Origin: SIG299 sp045593825
Lineage (GTDB): Bacteria; Bacillota; Clostridia; Lachnospirales; Lachnospiraceae
Assembly: GCA_045593825.1 (NCBI GenBank)
Contig: JAZNXI010000158.1
Location: 1-8,580 of the forward strand
Direction: 5' to 3'
Length of the DNA stretch: 8,580 nucleotides
This document shows positions 1-6,128 of this stretch, piece after piece. The notes below the pieces were generated by a model, which saw only the letters and a list, made by a program, of their open reading frames with translations, searched no databases and was not told the DNA's origin. Numbering within the stretch: the stretch's first letter is position 1; each line of letters starts with the position of its first letter. The position numbers were made by a program, and so were the translations under genes.

Positions 1-50
1 AACTCCTTGGCTCACAGAACGACATGGCTACGATCCGACTTTGTTGTTGT

Positions 51-124
51 GTACGTGTAGCTCAGCTGGATAGAGCACTTGGCTACGGACCAAGGTGTCG
101 GGAGTTCGAATCTTCTCACGCACG
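51..124 (+). tRNA. tRNA-Arg (anticodon ACG)
   Basis: The sequence folds as a cloverleaf: acceptor arm 51-57 with 117-123, D stem GCTC/GAGC (60-63 with 73-76), anticodon stem CTTGG/CCAAG (78-82 with 90-94), a seven-base loop with anticodon ACG at 85-87, a five-base variable region (95-99), and a T arm around TTCGAAT (105-111). ACG reads CGN arginine codons, normally after A34 is deaminated to inosine by TadA (family knowledge). The discriminator base is G124 and no CCA is encoded. Two oddities are an A53-C121 mismatch at the third acceptor pair and two G-U pairs in the T stem. No promoter is visible in the 50 bases upstream, so transcription may start before the window. A terminator follows at once. 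Confidence 0.93.
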
Positions 125-127
125 TTT

Positions 128-160
128 ACCTCAAAACAGAAATTGTTTTGAGGTTTTTTT
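128..160 (+). terminator. Rho-independent terminator of the tRNA-Arg gene
   Basis: A perfect 10-bp inverted repeat (CCTCAAAACA at 129-138 and TGTTTTGAGG at 144-153, extendable by A128-T154) encloses a five-base loop. It is followed directly by seven T residues and a further T-rich stretch. It lies only four bases after the tRNA and well upstream of the serpin start, so it ends tRNA transcription and implies that the serpin has its own promoter. Confidence 0.9.
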
Positions 161-177
161 ATTTTTCTGTAACTTTT

Positions 178-203
178 TTGACATATAATGCGTCTAATAT
201 AAT
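178..203 (+). promoter_or_regulatory. Probable promoter of the serpin gene
   Basis: Between the tRNA terminator and the serpin there is an exact TTGACA at 178-183 and an exact TATAAT at 198-203. The spacing is only 14 bp, which is short for sigma-A. A second TATAAT (184-189) directly abuts the TTGACA. The working pairing could be TATAAT at 198-203 with a poor T-rich -35 near 175-180 at 17 bp. A promoter is expected here because of the upstream terminator, but which boxes are used is uncertain. Confidence 0.5.
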
Positions 204-220
204 TGAAAAGAAAATTTATG

Positions 221-228
221 AAAGGGGA
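221..228 (+). promoter_or_regulatory. Ribosome binding site fixing the serpin start
   Basis: AAAGGGGA lies about seven bases before ATG at 236. It decides the start in favour of 236 over an in-frame TTG at 203, which has no Shine-Dalgarno and would put a charged 11-residue stretch ahead of the signal peptide. Confidence 0.75.
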
Positions 229-235
229 AGACATT

Positions 236-1642
236 ATGAAAAAATTCATAGCACTTGTCATGGCGGCTTGTTTTTTGATTTCTATGTCTGCCTGCGCAGC
301 GCAGGAAAATGTAAATTTACCGACACAGGAAGGAGAGAAAACAGAACTGATGGATGAAGAAAAAAATAAGAATACTATAGAATTAAAAGGAATTGCTACA
401 AAGCTGTTTGAGGCAGAATATCCGGAAATGGTACAGTATCCGGTGAAAGAGGATCATACATATACCTATGAGGATTACGAAGCCTGGATGAAATGTAAAA
501 GGGAGCGGCAGCCGGATAATAAAGAGTATCAGAATGGTATTCGTGAATTTTATGAAATTACCATGCAGGAGTTTTTGAAAGATACCGAAGGAATGAATAA
601 AGTATATTCGCCGTTAAATGTTTATATGGCGCTGGCTATGCTGGCTGAGACCACAGATGGAGACAGCAGACAGCAGATTCTTGATTTACTGCATACAGAT
701 TCCATTGAGACATTACGGAATAATGCAGGAATTCTTTGGAATGCCAATTATTGTGATGATGGTACGGTAAACAGTCTTCTGGCAAGTTCTGTTTGGTTAA
801 GCGATAAGCTAAAGTATAATGAGAATACTTTAAAAACTTTGGCAGATAACTATTATGCATCTTCCTTTAGCGGAAGCATGGGCTCTGCGGAATACAATAA
901 AATGTTGCAGAACTGGTTAAACGAACAAACAGGAGGTTTACTGAAAGAACAGGCCGGAAATGTGCAAATGGATCCTTTGACAGTATTTGGACTTGCAACT
1001 ACGGTTTATTTCAGGGCTAAGTGGCAAAACGAGTTCTATGCGCCAAATAATACGGAGGATGTGTTTCATACAGCAACCGGAGATATTACCACGGAGTTTA
1101 TGCATCAGTCCGGTACAGGAACCTATTATTGGGGCGAAAATTTCGGAGCAATTGTCAGAGGCTTAAAGAATAGTGGAAACATGCTTCTTATTTTACCGGA
1201 TGAAGATGTTGCGGTAGAAGAGTTGCTTGCTGATAAGGAAGTTCAGAATTTTATTTTTGACCATTATGAATGGGAAAATCAGAAATTCCTGATTGTAAAC
1301 CAATCTGTACCAAAATTTGATGTTGTTTCCGACTTCAGTTTAATTTCCGGGTTACAGAATTTGGGCGTGAAGGATGTGTTCAGCTTTGCAGAAGCGAATT
1401 TTACCCCTTTATTAGGAGATACAGAACTGCCGTTGGCTGTAAACGAAGCTAAGCATGCAGCCAGAGTAATGATTGATGAAGAAGGTTGTACTGCGGCAGC
1501 TTTTACGGTAATGCTTGCGGCAGGAGCGGCAAGACCGCCGGAAGAAAAGGTGGACTTTGTGCTGGATAGACCGTTTTTATTTGTAATTAACGGTCAGGAC
1601 GGACAACCGTTGTTTATTGGTGTTGTAAATCAACCAAAATAG
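236..1642 (+). CDS. Serpin-family serine protease inhibitor, predicted lipoprotein
   Basis: The predicted product is a 468-residue serpin, a suicide inhibitor that traps target proteases after cleavage of its reactive loop. The N terminus (MKKFIALVMAACFLISMSAC) is a lipoprotein signal with Cys20 as the predicted lipidated residue. A charged linker of about 80 residues leads to the serpin core, which starts near residue 100. Family landmarks are SPLNVYMALAML (125-136), the F-gate-type TVYFRAKWQNEF segment, VNEAKHAA, and the C-terminal DRPFLFVI and PLFIGVV strands. The reactive loop begins EEG at 415-417 and runs through a small-residue hinge (C418 T419 A420 A421 A422), the pattern of inhibitory serpins. 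Counting P17 at E415 puts P1 at Ala431 and P1' at Ala432, followed by R-P-P-E. Ala at P1 would suit elastase- or subtilisin-like proteases (inference). Cys at P14 is unusual but small. The gene is monocistronic, with terminators on both sides. The likely location is the outer face of the membrane. Confidence 0.93.
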   Translation: MKKFIALVMAACFLISMSACAAQENVNLPTQEGEKTELMDEEKNKNTIELKGIATKLFEAEYPEMVQYPVKEDHTYTYEDYEAWMKCKRERQPDNKEYQNGIREFYEITMQEFLKDTEGMNKVYSPLNVYMALAMLAETTDGDSRQQILDLLHTDSIETLRNNAGILWNANYCDDGTVNSLLASSVWLSDKLKYNENTLKTLADNYYASSFSGSMGSAEYNKMLQNWLNEQTGGLLKEQAGNVQMDPLTVFGLATTVYFRAKWQNEFYAPNNTEDVFHTATGDITTEFMHQSGTGTYYWGENFGAIVRGLKNSGNMLLILPDEDVAVEELLADKEVQNFIFDHYEWENQKFLIVNQSVPKFDVVSDFSLISGLQNLGVKDVFSFAEANFTPLLGDTELPLAVNEAKHAARVMIDEEGCTAAAFTVMLAAGAARPPEEKVDFVLDRPFLFVINGQDGQPLFIGVVNQPK

Positions 1643-1662
1643 AGATATAAGTATAAGGACCT

Positions 1663-1720
1663 AAAAAAGGCTGCGCTACAGATTTCCGGGTGATTCTCGG
1701 AGCTGTAGCGCAGTTTTTTT
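1663..1720. terminator. Bidirectional terminator between the serpin and ABC-F genes
   Basis: A perfect 11-bp stem (CTGCGCTACAG at 1671-1681 and CTGTAGCGCAG at 1703-1713) carries a nested inner hairpin (CCGGG 1686-1690, loop TGATT, CTCGG 1696-1700). On the + strand seven T residues follow (1714-1720). On the - strand the stem is followed by CC and then six T residues (complement of AAAAAA at 1663-1668). It sits between two convergent genes, so it can end both transcripts. Confidence 0.92.
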
Positions 1721-1741
1721 GCAAGTCATTTTAAAAATGAT

Positions 1742-3295
1742 TTATAGTTTGGTGGACCAATTAGAGCAATCAATAACCTTTGTTGCAAATCCTTCGTAAA
1801 AGTCCGGTTCATGGCATATTAAGACGATACTACCCTTGTAGACTGAAAGCGCACGTTTTAATTCTTCTTTGGCATCCACATCTAAATGGTTGGTCGGTTC
1901 GTCTAAGAGCAGTACGTTGGTCTCTTTATTTATGAGCTTGCACAGACGTACCTTTGCCTGTTCGCCACCGGAAAGAACACGTACCTGGCTTTCGATATGT
2001 TTTGTGGTAAGACCGCACTTTGCAAGAGCAGAGCGGACTTCATACTGGGTGTACGCAGGAAATTCCTGCCACAGTTCTTCGATACAGGTGTTATTCTGGC
2101 TTCCGCTCATTTCCTGTTCAAAGTAGCCGGTATATAAATAATCACCCAGGGTTACCTTGCCGGAAATGGCAGGAATGAGACCAAGGATACTTTTAAGCAG
2201 GGTGGTTTTTCCGATACCGTTGGCACCGGTAAGAACCAGCTTGTCGCCACGTTCCATGGAAAAGTTGATTGGCGTGGATAATGGGTCATCATAACCGATA
2301 ACCAAATCCTCTGTCTGGAAGATATAACGGCCGGCAGCGCGGGCTTCTTTGAAATTAAATTCCGGCTTTACACGTTCCGGAGCCAGTTCAATAATATCCA
2401 TTTTGTCCAGTTTTTTCTGACGGGACATGGCCATGTTTCTGGTGGCAACCCTTGCTTTGTTTCTGGCAACAAAATCTTTTAATTCACTGATTTCCTGCTG
2501 CTGGCGCTTGTAAGCAGCCTCCAACTGGGATTTTTTCATTTCATAAACTTCCATGAATTTATCGTAGTCGCCCACATAACGGGTGATTTCGCCGTTTTCC
2601 ACATGGTAGATTAAATTAACAACGCTGTTTAAGAATGGAATGTCATGGGAAATTAATATAAACGCATTGTCATAATTCTGTAAATATCTTTTTAACCATT
2701 CGATGTGCTGGACATCCAGATAGTTGGTCGGCTCGTCTAAAAGGAGGATATCCGGTTTTTCCAAAAGAAGCTTGCCGAGCAGAACCTTAGTACGCTGACC
2801 GCCGGATAATTCAGTAACATCTTTGTCAAGACCGATATCTTCTAAACCAAGGGCACGGCCAACTTCTTCTACCTTTGGATCAATATTATAGAAGTCGTGG
2901 GATTCCAGTAAATCCTGCAGGGTGCCCACTTCTTCCATAAGCTCAGCCATTTTATCTTCATCTACATCGCCCATGGAGCAGTAGATTTCGTTAATTTTTT
3001 CTTCGATTTCAAATAAGAAGTTGAAAGCGGATTTTAAGGCGTCACGGATGGTCATACCGGCAGTGAGAACAGAGTGCTGGTCCAGATAACCGACACGGAC
3101 ATTTTTATTCCATTCGATGGTTCCTTCATCCGGCATCAGCTTGCCGGTAATGATATTAAAAAAGGTAGACTTTCCTTCGCCGTTGGCACCGATAAGACCG
3201 ATGTGCTCGCCCTTCAACAGACGGAAGGTTACATCGTGATAAATCATGCGGTCGCCAAAACCGTGGGAAAGATGGGAAACGTTTAAAATACTCAT
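1742..3295 (-). CDS. ABC-F family ATPase (YbiT/YkpA-like, ribosome-associated)
   Basis: The product is 517 residues with two ABC ATPase domains in one chain and no membrane segments, the layout of ABC-F proteins, which bind the ribosomal E site and act in translation rather than transport (family knowledge). Domain 1 has Walker A GANGEGKST (36-44), signature LSGGQ (163-167), Walker B ending in DEPTNYLD (187-194, catalytic Glu188) and H-switch SHD (216-218). A charged helical linker of about 80 residues (roughly 245-320) is the P-site tRNA interaction region. Domain 2 has Walker A GANGIGKTT (357-365), LSGGE (441-445) and DEPTNHLD (465-472, Glu466). Its H-switch reads CHEP (494-497) instead of the usual SHD. 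There is no long C-terminal extension. The start at 3295 is chosen for its Shine-Dalgarno and because MSILNVSHLSHGFG aligns with family N termini. Length suits YbiT/YkpA. Antibiotic resistance is possible in this superfamily, but nothing here indicates it. Confidence 0.95.
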   Translation of the reverse strand: MSILNVSHLSHGFGDRMIYHDVTFRLLKGEHIGLIGANGEGKSTFFNIITGKLMPDEGTIEWNKNVRVGYLDQHSVLTAGMTIRDALKSAFNFLFEIEEKINEIYCSMGDVDEDKMAELMEEVGTLQDLLESHDFYNIDPKVEEVGRALGLEDIGLDKDVTELSGGQRTKVLLGKLLLEKPDILLLDEPTNYLDVQHIEWLKRYLQNYDNAFILISHDIPFLNSVVNLIYHVENGEITRYVGDYDKFMEVYEMKKSQLEAAYKRQQQEISELKDFVARNKARVATRNMAMSRQKKLDKMDIIELAPERVKPEFNFKEARAAGRYIFQTEDLVIGYDDPLSTPINFSMERGDKLVLTGANGIGKTTLLKSILGLIPAISGKVTLGDYLYTGYFEQEMSGSQNNTCIEELWQEFPAYTQYEVRSALAKCGLTTKHIESQVRVLSGGEQAKVRLCKLINKETNVLLLDEPTNHLDVDAKEELKRALSVYKGSIVLICHEPDFYEGFATKVIDCSNWSTKL

Positions 3296-3304
3296 AAATA
3301 TGAT

Positions 3305-3312
3305 CTCTCCTT
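3305..3312 (-). promoter_or_regulatory. Ribosome binding site fixing the ABC-F start
   Basis: On the - strand this reads AAGGAGAG, nine bases before ATG at 3295. An earlier in-frame ATG at 3328 has no Shine-Dalgarno upstream and was rejected as the start. Confidence 0.8.
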
Positions 3313-3340
3313 TGTATGGGAAATTCATTTTTTCACAACG

Positions 3341-3358
3341 TATCCATTATAATGGATA
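3341..3358. promoter_or_regulatory. 18-bp perfect palindrome over the ABC-F -10 box (candidate operator)
   Basis: TATCCATTATAATGGATA equals its own reverse complement over all 18 bases. It covers the -10 of the ABC-F promoter and presents TATAAT on both strands (3348-3353 on +, 3351-3346 on -). It could be a dimeric repressor operator or a symmetric -10 used in both directions. No regulator gene is adjacent, so the binding protein is unknown. Confidence 0.5.
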
Positions 3359-3374
3359 AACGTCGGAAATACAA
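3346..3374 (-). promoter_or_regulatory. Sigma-A promoter of the ABC-F gene
   Basis: Read on the - strand, TTGTAT (3374-3369) is followed after 17 bp by an exact TATAAT (3351-3346). The -35 matches consensus at three of six positions. It lies about 50 bp upstream of the ABC-F start, with the ribosome binding site between. The -10 sits inside an 18-bp palindrome, described separately. Confidence 0.65.
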
Positions 3375-3421
3375 GAAAAACTAATGAATTCATAAGGTGG
3401 CACCGGAAAAAATGAGCGGAA

Positions 3422-3427
3422 TATAAT
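3422..3427 (+). promoter_or_regulatory. Candidate -10 box of the rhodanese-methyltransferase pair
   Basis: An exact TATAAT lies 30 bp before the rhodanese start and close to its ribosome binding site. No convincing -35 is found 16-18 bp upstream (that region reads GGTGGCACCGG), so this is only a likely -10. If transcription starts here, the leader is about 25 bases. Confidence 0.4.
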
Positions 3428-3444
3428 ATACTGACAATGTTTTT

Positions 3445-3450
3445 AGGAGG
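3445..3450 (+). promoter_or_regulatory. Consensus ribosome binding site of the rhodanese gene
   Basis: AGGAGG lies seven bases before ATG at 3458. It fixes that start over an in-frame ATG at 3437, whose first residues would be encoded by the Shine-Dalgarno itself. Confidence 0.9.
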
Positions 3451-3457
3451 ATATAGT

Positions 3458-3814
3458 ATGGGTTTTGAAAACATTCGTCCGGAAGAAGTATTCAGACATC
3501 GGGGAAACGGAACCGGAATGCTTATTGACCTGCGCGGGCGCGAGGACTATGCAAGAAGCCATATCCCGGGTGCGGTTTGTATTCCATATGAGGAGTTAAG
3601 CAGGTGGATTCCGCAATTAAGACATTGGAGTATGCAGTCCAAACAAAAATATGGTCATTCTTCCTTGCTTTTATATTGTGAGCGTGGTAATACCAGTCTG
3701 CGGGCAGCAAGGGATTTATATAACCGGGGATTTGATGTAAAAAATGTCTACGGAGGAATTTCATCGTACAAGGGTCCGAAATCTTTTGTTGACGGAAAGC
3801 AAAAAAGCCGATAA
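3458..3814 (+). CDS. Single-domain rhodanese-like sulfurtransferase
   Basis: The product is a 118-residue protein made of one rhodanese domain, as in stand-alone rhodaneses that carry sulfane sulfur as a cysteine persulfide (family knowledge). Seen here are the strand LIDLRGREDYARSHIPGAV (22-40), which matches the conserved D-R/E-Y-x-x-x-H-I-P-G-A motif, and the active-site loop CERGNTS (74-80) with Cys74 as the predicted catalytic residue. The loop has the C-x-x-G-x-x-S spacing but Thr where Arg is common. It has no signal peptide, so it is probably cytosolic. The methyltransferase gene starts 48 bp downstream on the same strand with no terminator between, so the two are probably co-transcribed. 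The physiological sulfur acceptor cannot be told from sequence. Confidence 0.92.
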   Translation: MGFENIRPEEVFRHRGNGTGMLIDLRGREDYARSHIPGAVCIPYEELSRWIPQLRHWSMQSKQKYGHSSLLLYCERGNTSLRAARDLYNRGFDVKNVYGGISSYKGPKSFVDGKQKSR

Positions 3815-3862
3815 AATAGTACGAGAGAGTTAGTTTAAAGCAACATAAGAATGGAGTAAAAT

Positions 3863-5026
3863 ATGGATCGGTATGAGTTTGTCTGTCCTTGTCATTTTGG
3901 ACTGGAATCAGTGTTAAAACAGGAAATTTTAGATTTAGGCTATGAAATAGTTCAGGTGGAAGACGGTAAGGTAACCTTTGCCGGTGATGCCACTGCCTTT
4001 GCAAGAGCAAATGTGTTTTTGCGTACCACAGAGCGTGTGCTTTGGAAGGTAGGCAGCTTCCATGCAGAAACCTTTGAAGAATTGTTTCAGGGTACCAAAG
4101 CAATTCCTTGGGAGACCATTATCCCGGTAGACGGTAAGTTCTGGGTTACCAAGGCGAATTCCGTAAAGAGCAAGCTGTTTAGCCCGTCAGATATTCAGTC
4201 TATCATGAAAAAAGCCATGGTAGAGCGCATGAAGCAGCATTATCAGGTAAGTTGGTTTGAGGAAACAGGAGCCCATTATCCGGTGCGCGTTTCTATTTTA
4301 AAGGATGAAGTAACCGTAGGAATTGATACATCCGGCGAATCTTTGCATAAGCGTGGTTATCGTAAGCTTACCAGTAAGGCTCCGATTACAGAAACTTTGG
4401 CAGCTGCACTTATTTTGCTGTCTCCTTGGAACAAAGACCGTATTTTGGTAGACCCGTTCTGCGGCAGCGGAACCATTCCGATTGAAGCGGCTATGATTGG
4501 TGCTAACATTGCACCAGGTATGAACCGCGAATTTTTGGCCCAGACCTGGAATAACATTCCTAAAAAAATGTGGCCGGCAGCAGTGGAAGAGGCAAAGTCC
4601 AAAATCCGTACCGATGTGGAATTAAACATCCAGGGCTATGACTTAGACGGAGAAATTGTAAAGGCGGCCAGACAAAATGCCAGAATGGCAGGAGTAGACC
4701 AGTATATTCATTTCCAGCAGCGTCCGGTAAACCAGTTGAATCATCCCAAGAAGTATGGTTTTGTTATTACCAATCCGCCATACGGTGAACGTCTGGAAGA
4801 AAAGGCTGCCATGCCGGCGTTGTATAAGGAAATCGGCGAGGCATTTGCCAGACTTGATACCTGGTCTTTCTATGTGATTACCAGCTATGAGGATGCTCAG
4901 AAGTATATCGGAAGAAAGGCAGAAAAGAACCGTAAAATTTATAACGGTATGTTAAAAACATATTTGTATCAGTTTATGGGGCCAAAGCCACCCAAAAAGC
5001 CGTTTGTGAAAAAAGAAGAAGCATAA
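3863..5026 (+). CDS. rlmL: THUMP-domain class I SAM-dependent RNA methyltransferase (RlmL/YpsC family)
   Basis: The product is 387 residues. The N-terminal part (about 1-160) is the RNA-binding region with a THUMP domain (MDRYEFVCPCHFGLE, then PVRVSILKDEVTVGIDTSG near 135-155). The C-terminal part is a Rossmann-type methylase with SAM-binding motif VDPFCGSGT (196-204) and catalytic NPPY (304-307), typical of N2-guanine methylation. This matches the first half of E. coli RlmKL, which makes m2G2445 in 23S rRNA, and the separate Firmicutes protein YpsC. The exact target base here is inferred from family. The tail is basic and proline-rich (GPKPPKKPFVKK). GGAG at 3853-3856 lies six bases before the start. 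It is probably the second gene of a unit with the rhodanese and is followed by a hairpin terminator. Confidence 0.93.
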   Translation: MDRYEFVCPCHFGLESVLKQEILDLGYEIVQVEDGKVTFAGDATAFARANVFLRTTERVLWKVGSFHAETFEELFQGTKAIPWETIIPVDGKFWVTKANSVKSKLFSPSDIQSIMKKAMVERMKQHYQVSWFEETGAHYPVRVSILKDEVTVGIDTSGESLHKRGYRKLTSKAPITETLAAALILLSPWNKDRILVDPFCGSGTIPIEAAMIGANIAPGMNREFLAQTWNNIPKKMWPAAVEEAKSKIRTDVELNIQGYDLDGEIVKAARQNARMAGVDQYIHFQQRPVNQLNHPKKYGFVITNPPYGERLEEKAAMPALYKEIGEAFARLDTWSFYVITSYEDAQKYIGRKAEKNRKIYNGMLKTYLYQFMGPKPPKKPFVKKEEA

Positions 5027-5030
5027 AGCT

Positions 5031-5063
5031 AATGCCTGCGGACAATTGTCTGCAGGCATTTTT
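5031..5063 (+). terminator. Rho-independent terminator after the methyltransferase gene
   Basis: The stem runs AATGCCTGC..GCAGGCATT (5031-5039 with 5052-5060), continues through one G-T wobble into GACA/TGTC, and closes on a tiny AATT-type loop. A short T run (5059-5063) follows. It starts five bases after the TAA stop and lies between convergent genes. The U tract on the - strand is poor, so it mainly serves the + strand transcript. Confidence 0.82.
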
Positions 5064-5073
5064 ATGTGGAAAG

Positions 5074-5997
5074 TTATTGTAAATGTGTATGCAGGAAGTT
5101 AATAATATCCTGATAAACTTCGGCCGCATTTAATTCGTTCAGGAGTTCATGACGGTCTTCTTCATAGATGGTAAGGGAGGTATTGGTAAAGCCCAAATGA
5201 TTGTAAATTTTCTGTAAGGAAATTAATTGGGAGCCATATCCGCTTACCGGGTCCTTTTCTCCGGTGAGAAGAAGGAGAGGAAAGTCTTTTCTTGTTTTTG
5301 CAATATTACGCTTTGTGGCGGAACGCTTGCTTAACACAGCTAAATCTCTGTAAAAGCTGGTAGCGCAGGTGAAGCCGCAATAAGGATCGTCAATATATTT
5401 GCCGACAATTGAATTGTTTCTGGTGAGCCAGTCATAGGTAGTGCGGGTACACAGGGAAGTATATTTCTTGCCGCCAAACATGATTTTTTGTAAAAACTCA
5501 GATTTTTTTTCAGGTCCCTGTATAAGGGAAATAACGCTTCCAAGGATTGCGCCGATAGCGGAAACAGCCACCGGAGGCATGGTACTGGAACTTGCAACAG
5601 CACAGGCAAAATCGTCTTCTTTTTGCAGCAGGCAGCGTAAAACCAGGGAGCCCATGCTGTGACCGAAAACAGCCAGTTGTTTATTGCGGGCATTTTCTTT
5701 TATATAGGTGCAGATATTCAAAGCATCCTCTACAATGAGGGAGGCACCATGCTTTCTTGCAATAAATCCTAATTCGGAGAGTTTTTTATCAGTGCCGTGA
5801 CCACGGTGGTTGTAGATGCATACGTCAAAGCCCTGTGTGTTCAGTGTCTGTATAAAGTCGAGATAGCGTCCATAGTGTTCGGCCATACCATGCATAATCA
5901 AAACAGTACCAAGGGGTGCTTCTCCGGAAGTTTCAAAAGAAAAAAGGGTTGTTTTATATCCATCATTCTGGGTGATTTGAATTTGTGTTGGTTCCAT
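5074..5997 (-). CDS. Alpha/beta hydrolase, serine aminopeptidase S33 / monoacylglycerol-lipase type
   Basis: The product is 307 residues with the alpha/beta hydrolase fold of the Hydrolase_4 (lysophospholipase, monoglyceride lipase) group. Landmarks are the oxyanion-side LIMHGMAEHYGRY (33-45), YNHRGHG (62-68), nucleophile elbow GHSMG (112-116, Ser114), catalytic Asp249 in GEKDPVSG and His283 in EEDRHELLNE. The triad is complete and in the right order. It has no signal peptide or membrane segment, so it is probably cytosolic. The lid region (about 140-210) will set substrate choice and cannot be read from sequence; esterase, lysophospholipase and monoacylglycerol lipase all remain open. The start at 5997 follows a clear AAGGAG (complement of 6005-6010) seven bases upstream. 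It is monocistronic and divergent from the amidase operon. Confidence 0.93.
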   Translation of the reverse strand: MEPTQIQITQNDGYKTTLFSFETSGEAPLGTVLIMHGMAEHYGRYLDFIQTLNTQGFDVCIYNHRGHGTDKKLSELGFIARKHGASLIVEDALNICTYIKENARNKQLAVFGHSMGSLVLRCLLQKEDDFACAVASSSTMPPVAVSAIGAILGSVISLIQGPEKKSEFLQKIMFGGKKYTSLCTRTTYDWLTRNNSIVGKYIDDPYCGFTCATSFYRDLAVLSKRSATKRNIAKTRKDFPLLLLTGEKDPVSGYGSQLISLQKIYNHLGFTNTSLTIYEEDRHELLNELNAAEVYQDIINFLHTHLQ

Positions 5998-6010
5998 ATG
6001 ATTACTCCTT

Positions 6011-6040
6011 TATCCGGGATAATATAAAATCCCACTGGGA
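6011..6040. repeat. Two short inverted repeats in the hydrolase leader
   Basis: TATCC-G-GGATA (6011-6021) and TCCCA-C-TGGGA (6030-6040) are two perfect 11-base inverted repeats lying between the - strand -10 box and the hydrolase ribosome binding site. One could be an operator half-site pair. As RNA, the single-base loops are too small to fold well alone. Function is unproven. Confidence 0.35.
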
Positions 6041-6042
6041 AT

Positions 6043-6071
6043 AGTATATTTAATTCTTGAGAAAATTGCAA
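6043..6071 (-). promoter_or_regulatory. Sigma-A promoter of the alpha/beta hydrolase gene
   Basis: On the - strand, TTGCAA (6071-6066) and TATACT (6048-6043) are separated by exactly 17 bp. Matches to consensus are four of six and five of six. Transcription would start near 6036, giving a leader of about 40 bases. The -35 lies inside the spacer of the opposite promoter. Confidence 0.72.
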
Positions 6072-6085
6072 GCATCGTATATACT
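6057..6085 (+). promoter_or_regulatory. Sigma-A promoter of the amidase-rdgB-yfcE operon
   Basis: TTGAGA (6057-6062) and TATACT (6080-6085) are separated by exactly 17 bp, with five of six consensus matches in each box. Transcription would start near 6092, about 37 bases before the GTG start of the amidase gene. Confidence 0.78.
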
Positions 6086-6128
6086 GAATATGCAATAATA
6101 AAAAAGAAATAAAGCGGGGACAGGTTTT

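Noticed and set aside
1..50. Tail of an upstream tRNA or CDS before tRNA-Arg
   Set aside because: No TTCGA-type T loop, acceptor complement or CCA can be found, and the short open frames are not recognisable, so the stretch is left unassigned.
1726..1740. TCATTTT-A-AAAATGA inverted repeat next to the ABC-F stop
   Set aside because: It is a pure AT stem with a one-base loop, and the real GC-rich terminator lies just beyond it, so no function is claimed.
3398..3420. TGGCAC as a sigma-54 -24 element for the rhodanese gene
   Set aside because: No TTGC-type -12 element follows at the required spacing, and no enhancer-binding activator is nearby.
3522..4103. A 193-codon open frame on the - strand
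   Set aside because: It lies opposite the rhodanese and methyltransferase genes, has low-complexity His/Leu-rich composition with no domain, and has no ribosome binding site. It is a shadow frame.
5340..5693. A 117-codon - strand frame inside the hydrolase gene
   Set aside because: It is on the same strand but in a different frame from a gene with an intact catalytic triad, and its product has no family features.
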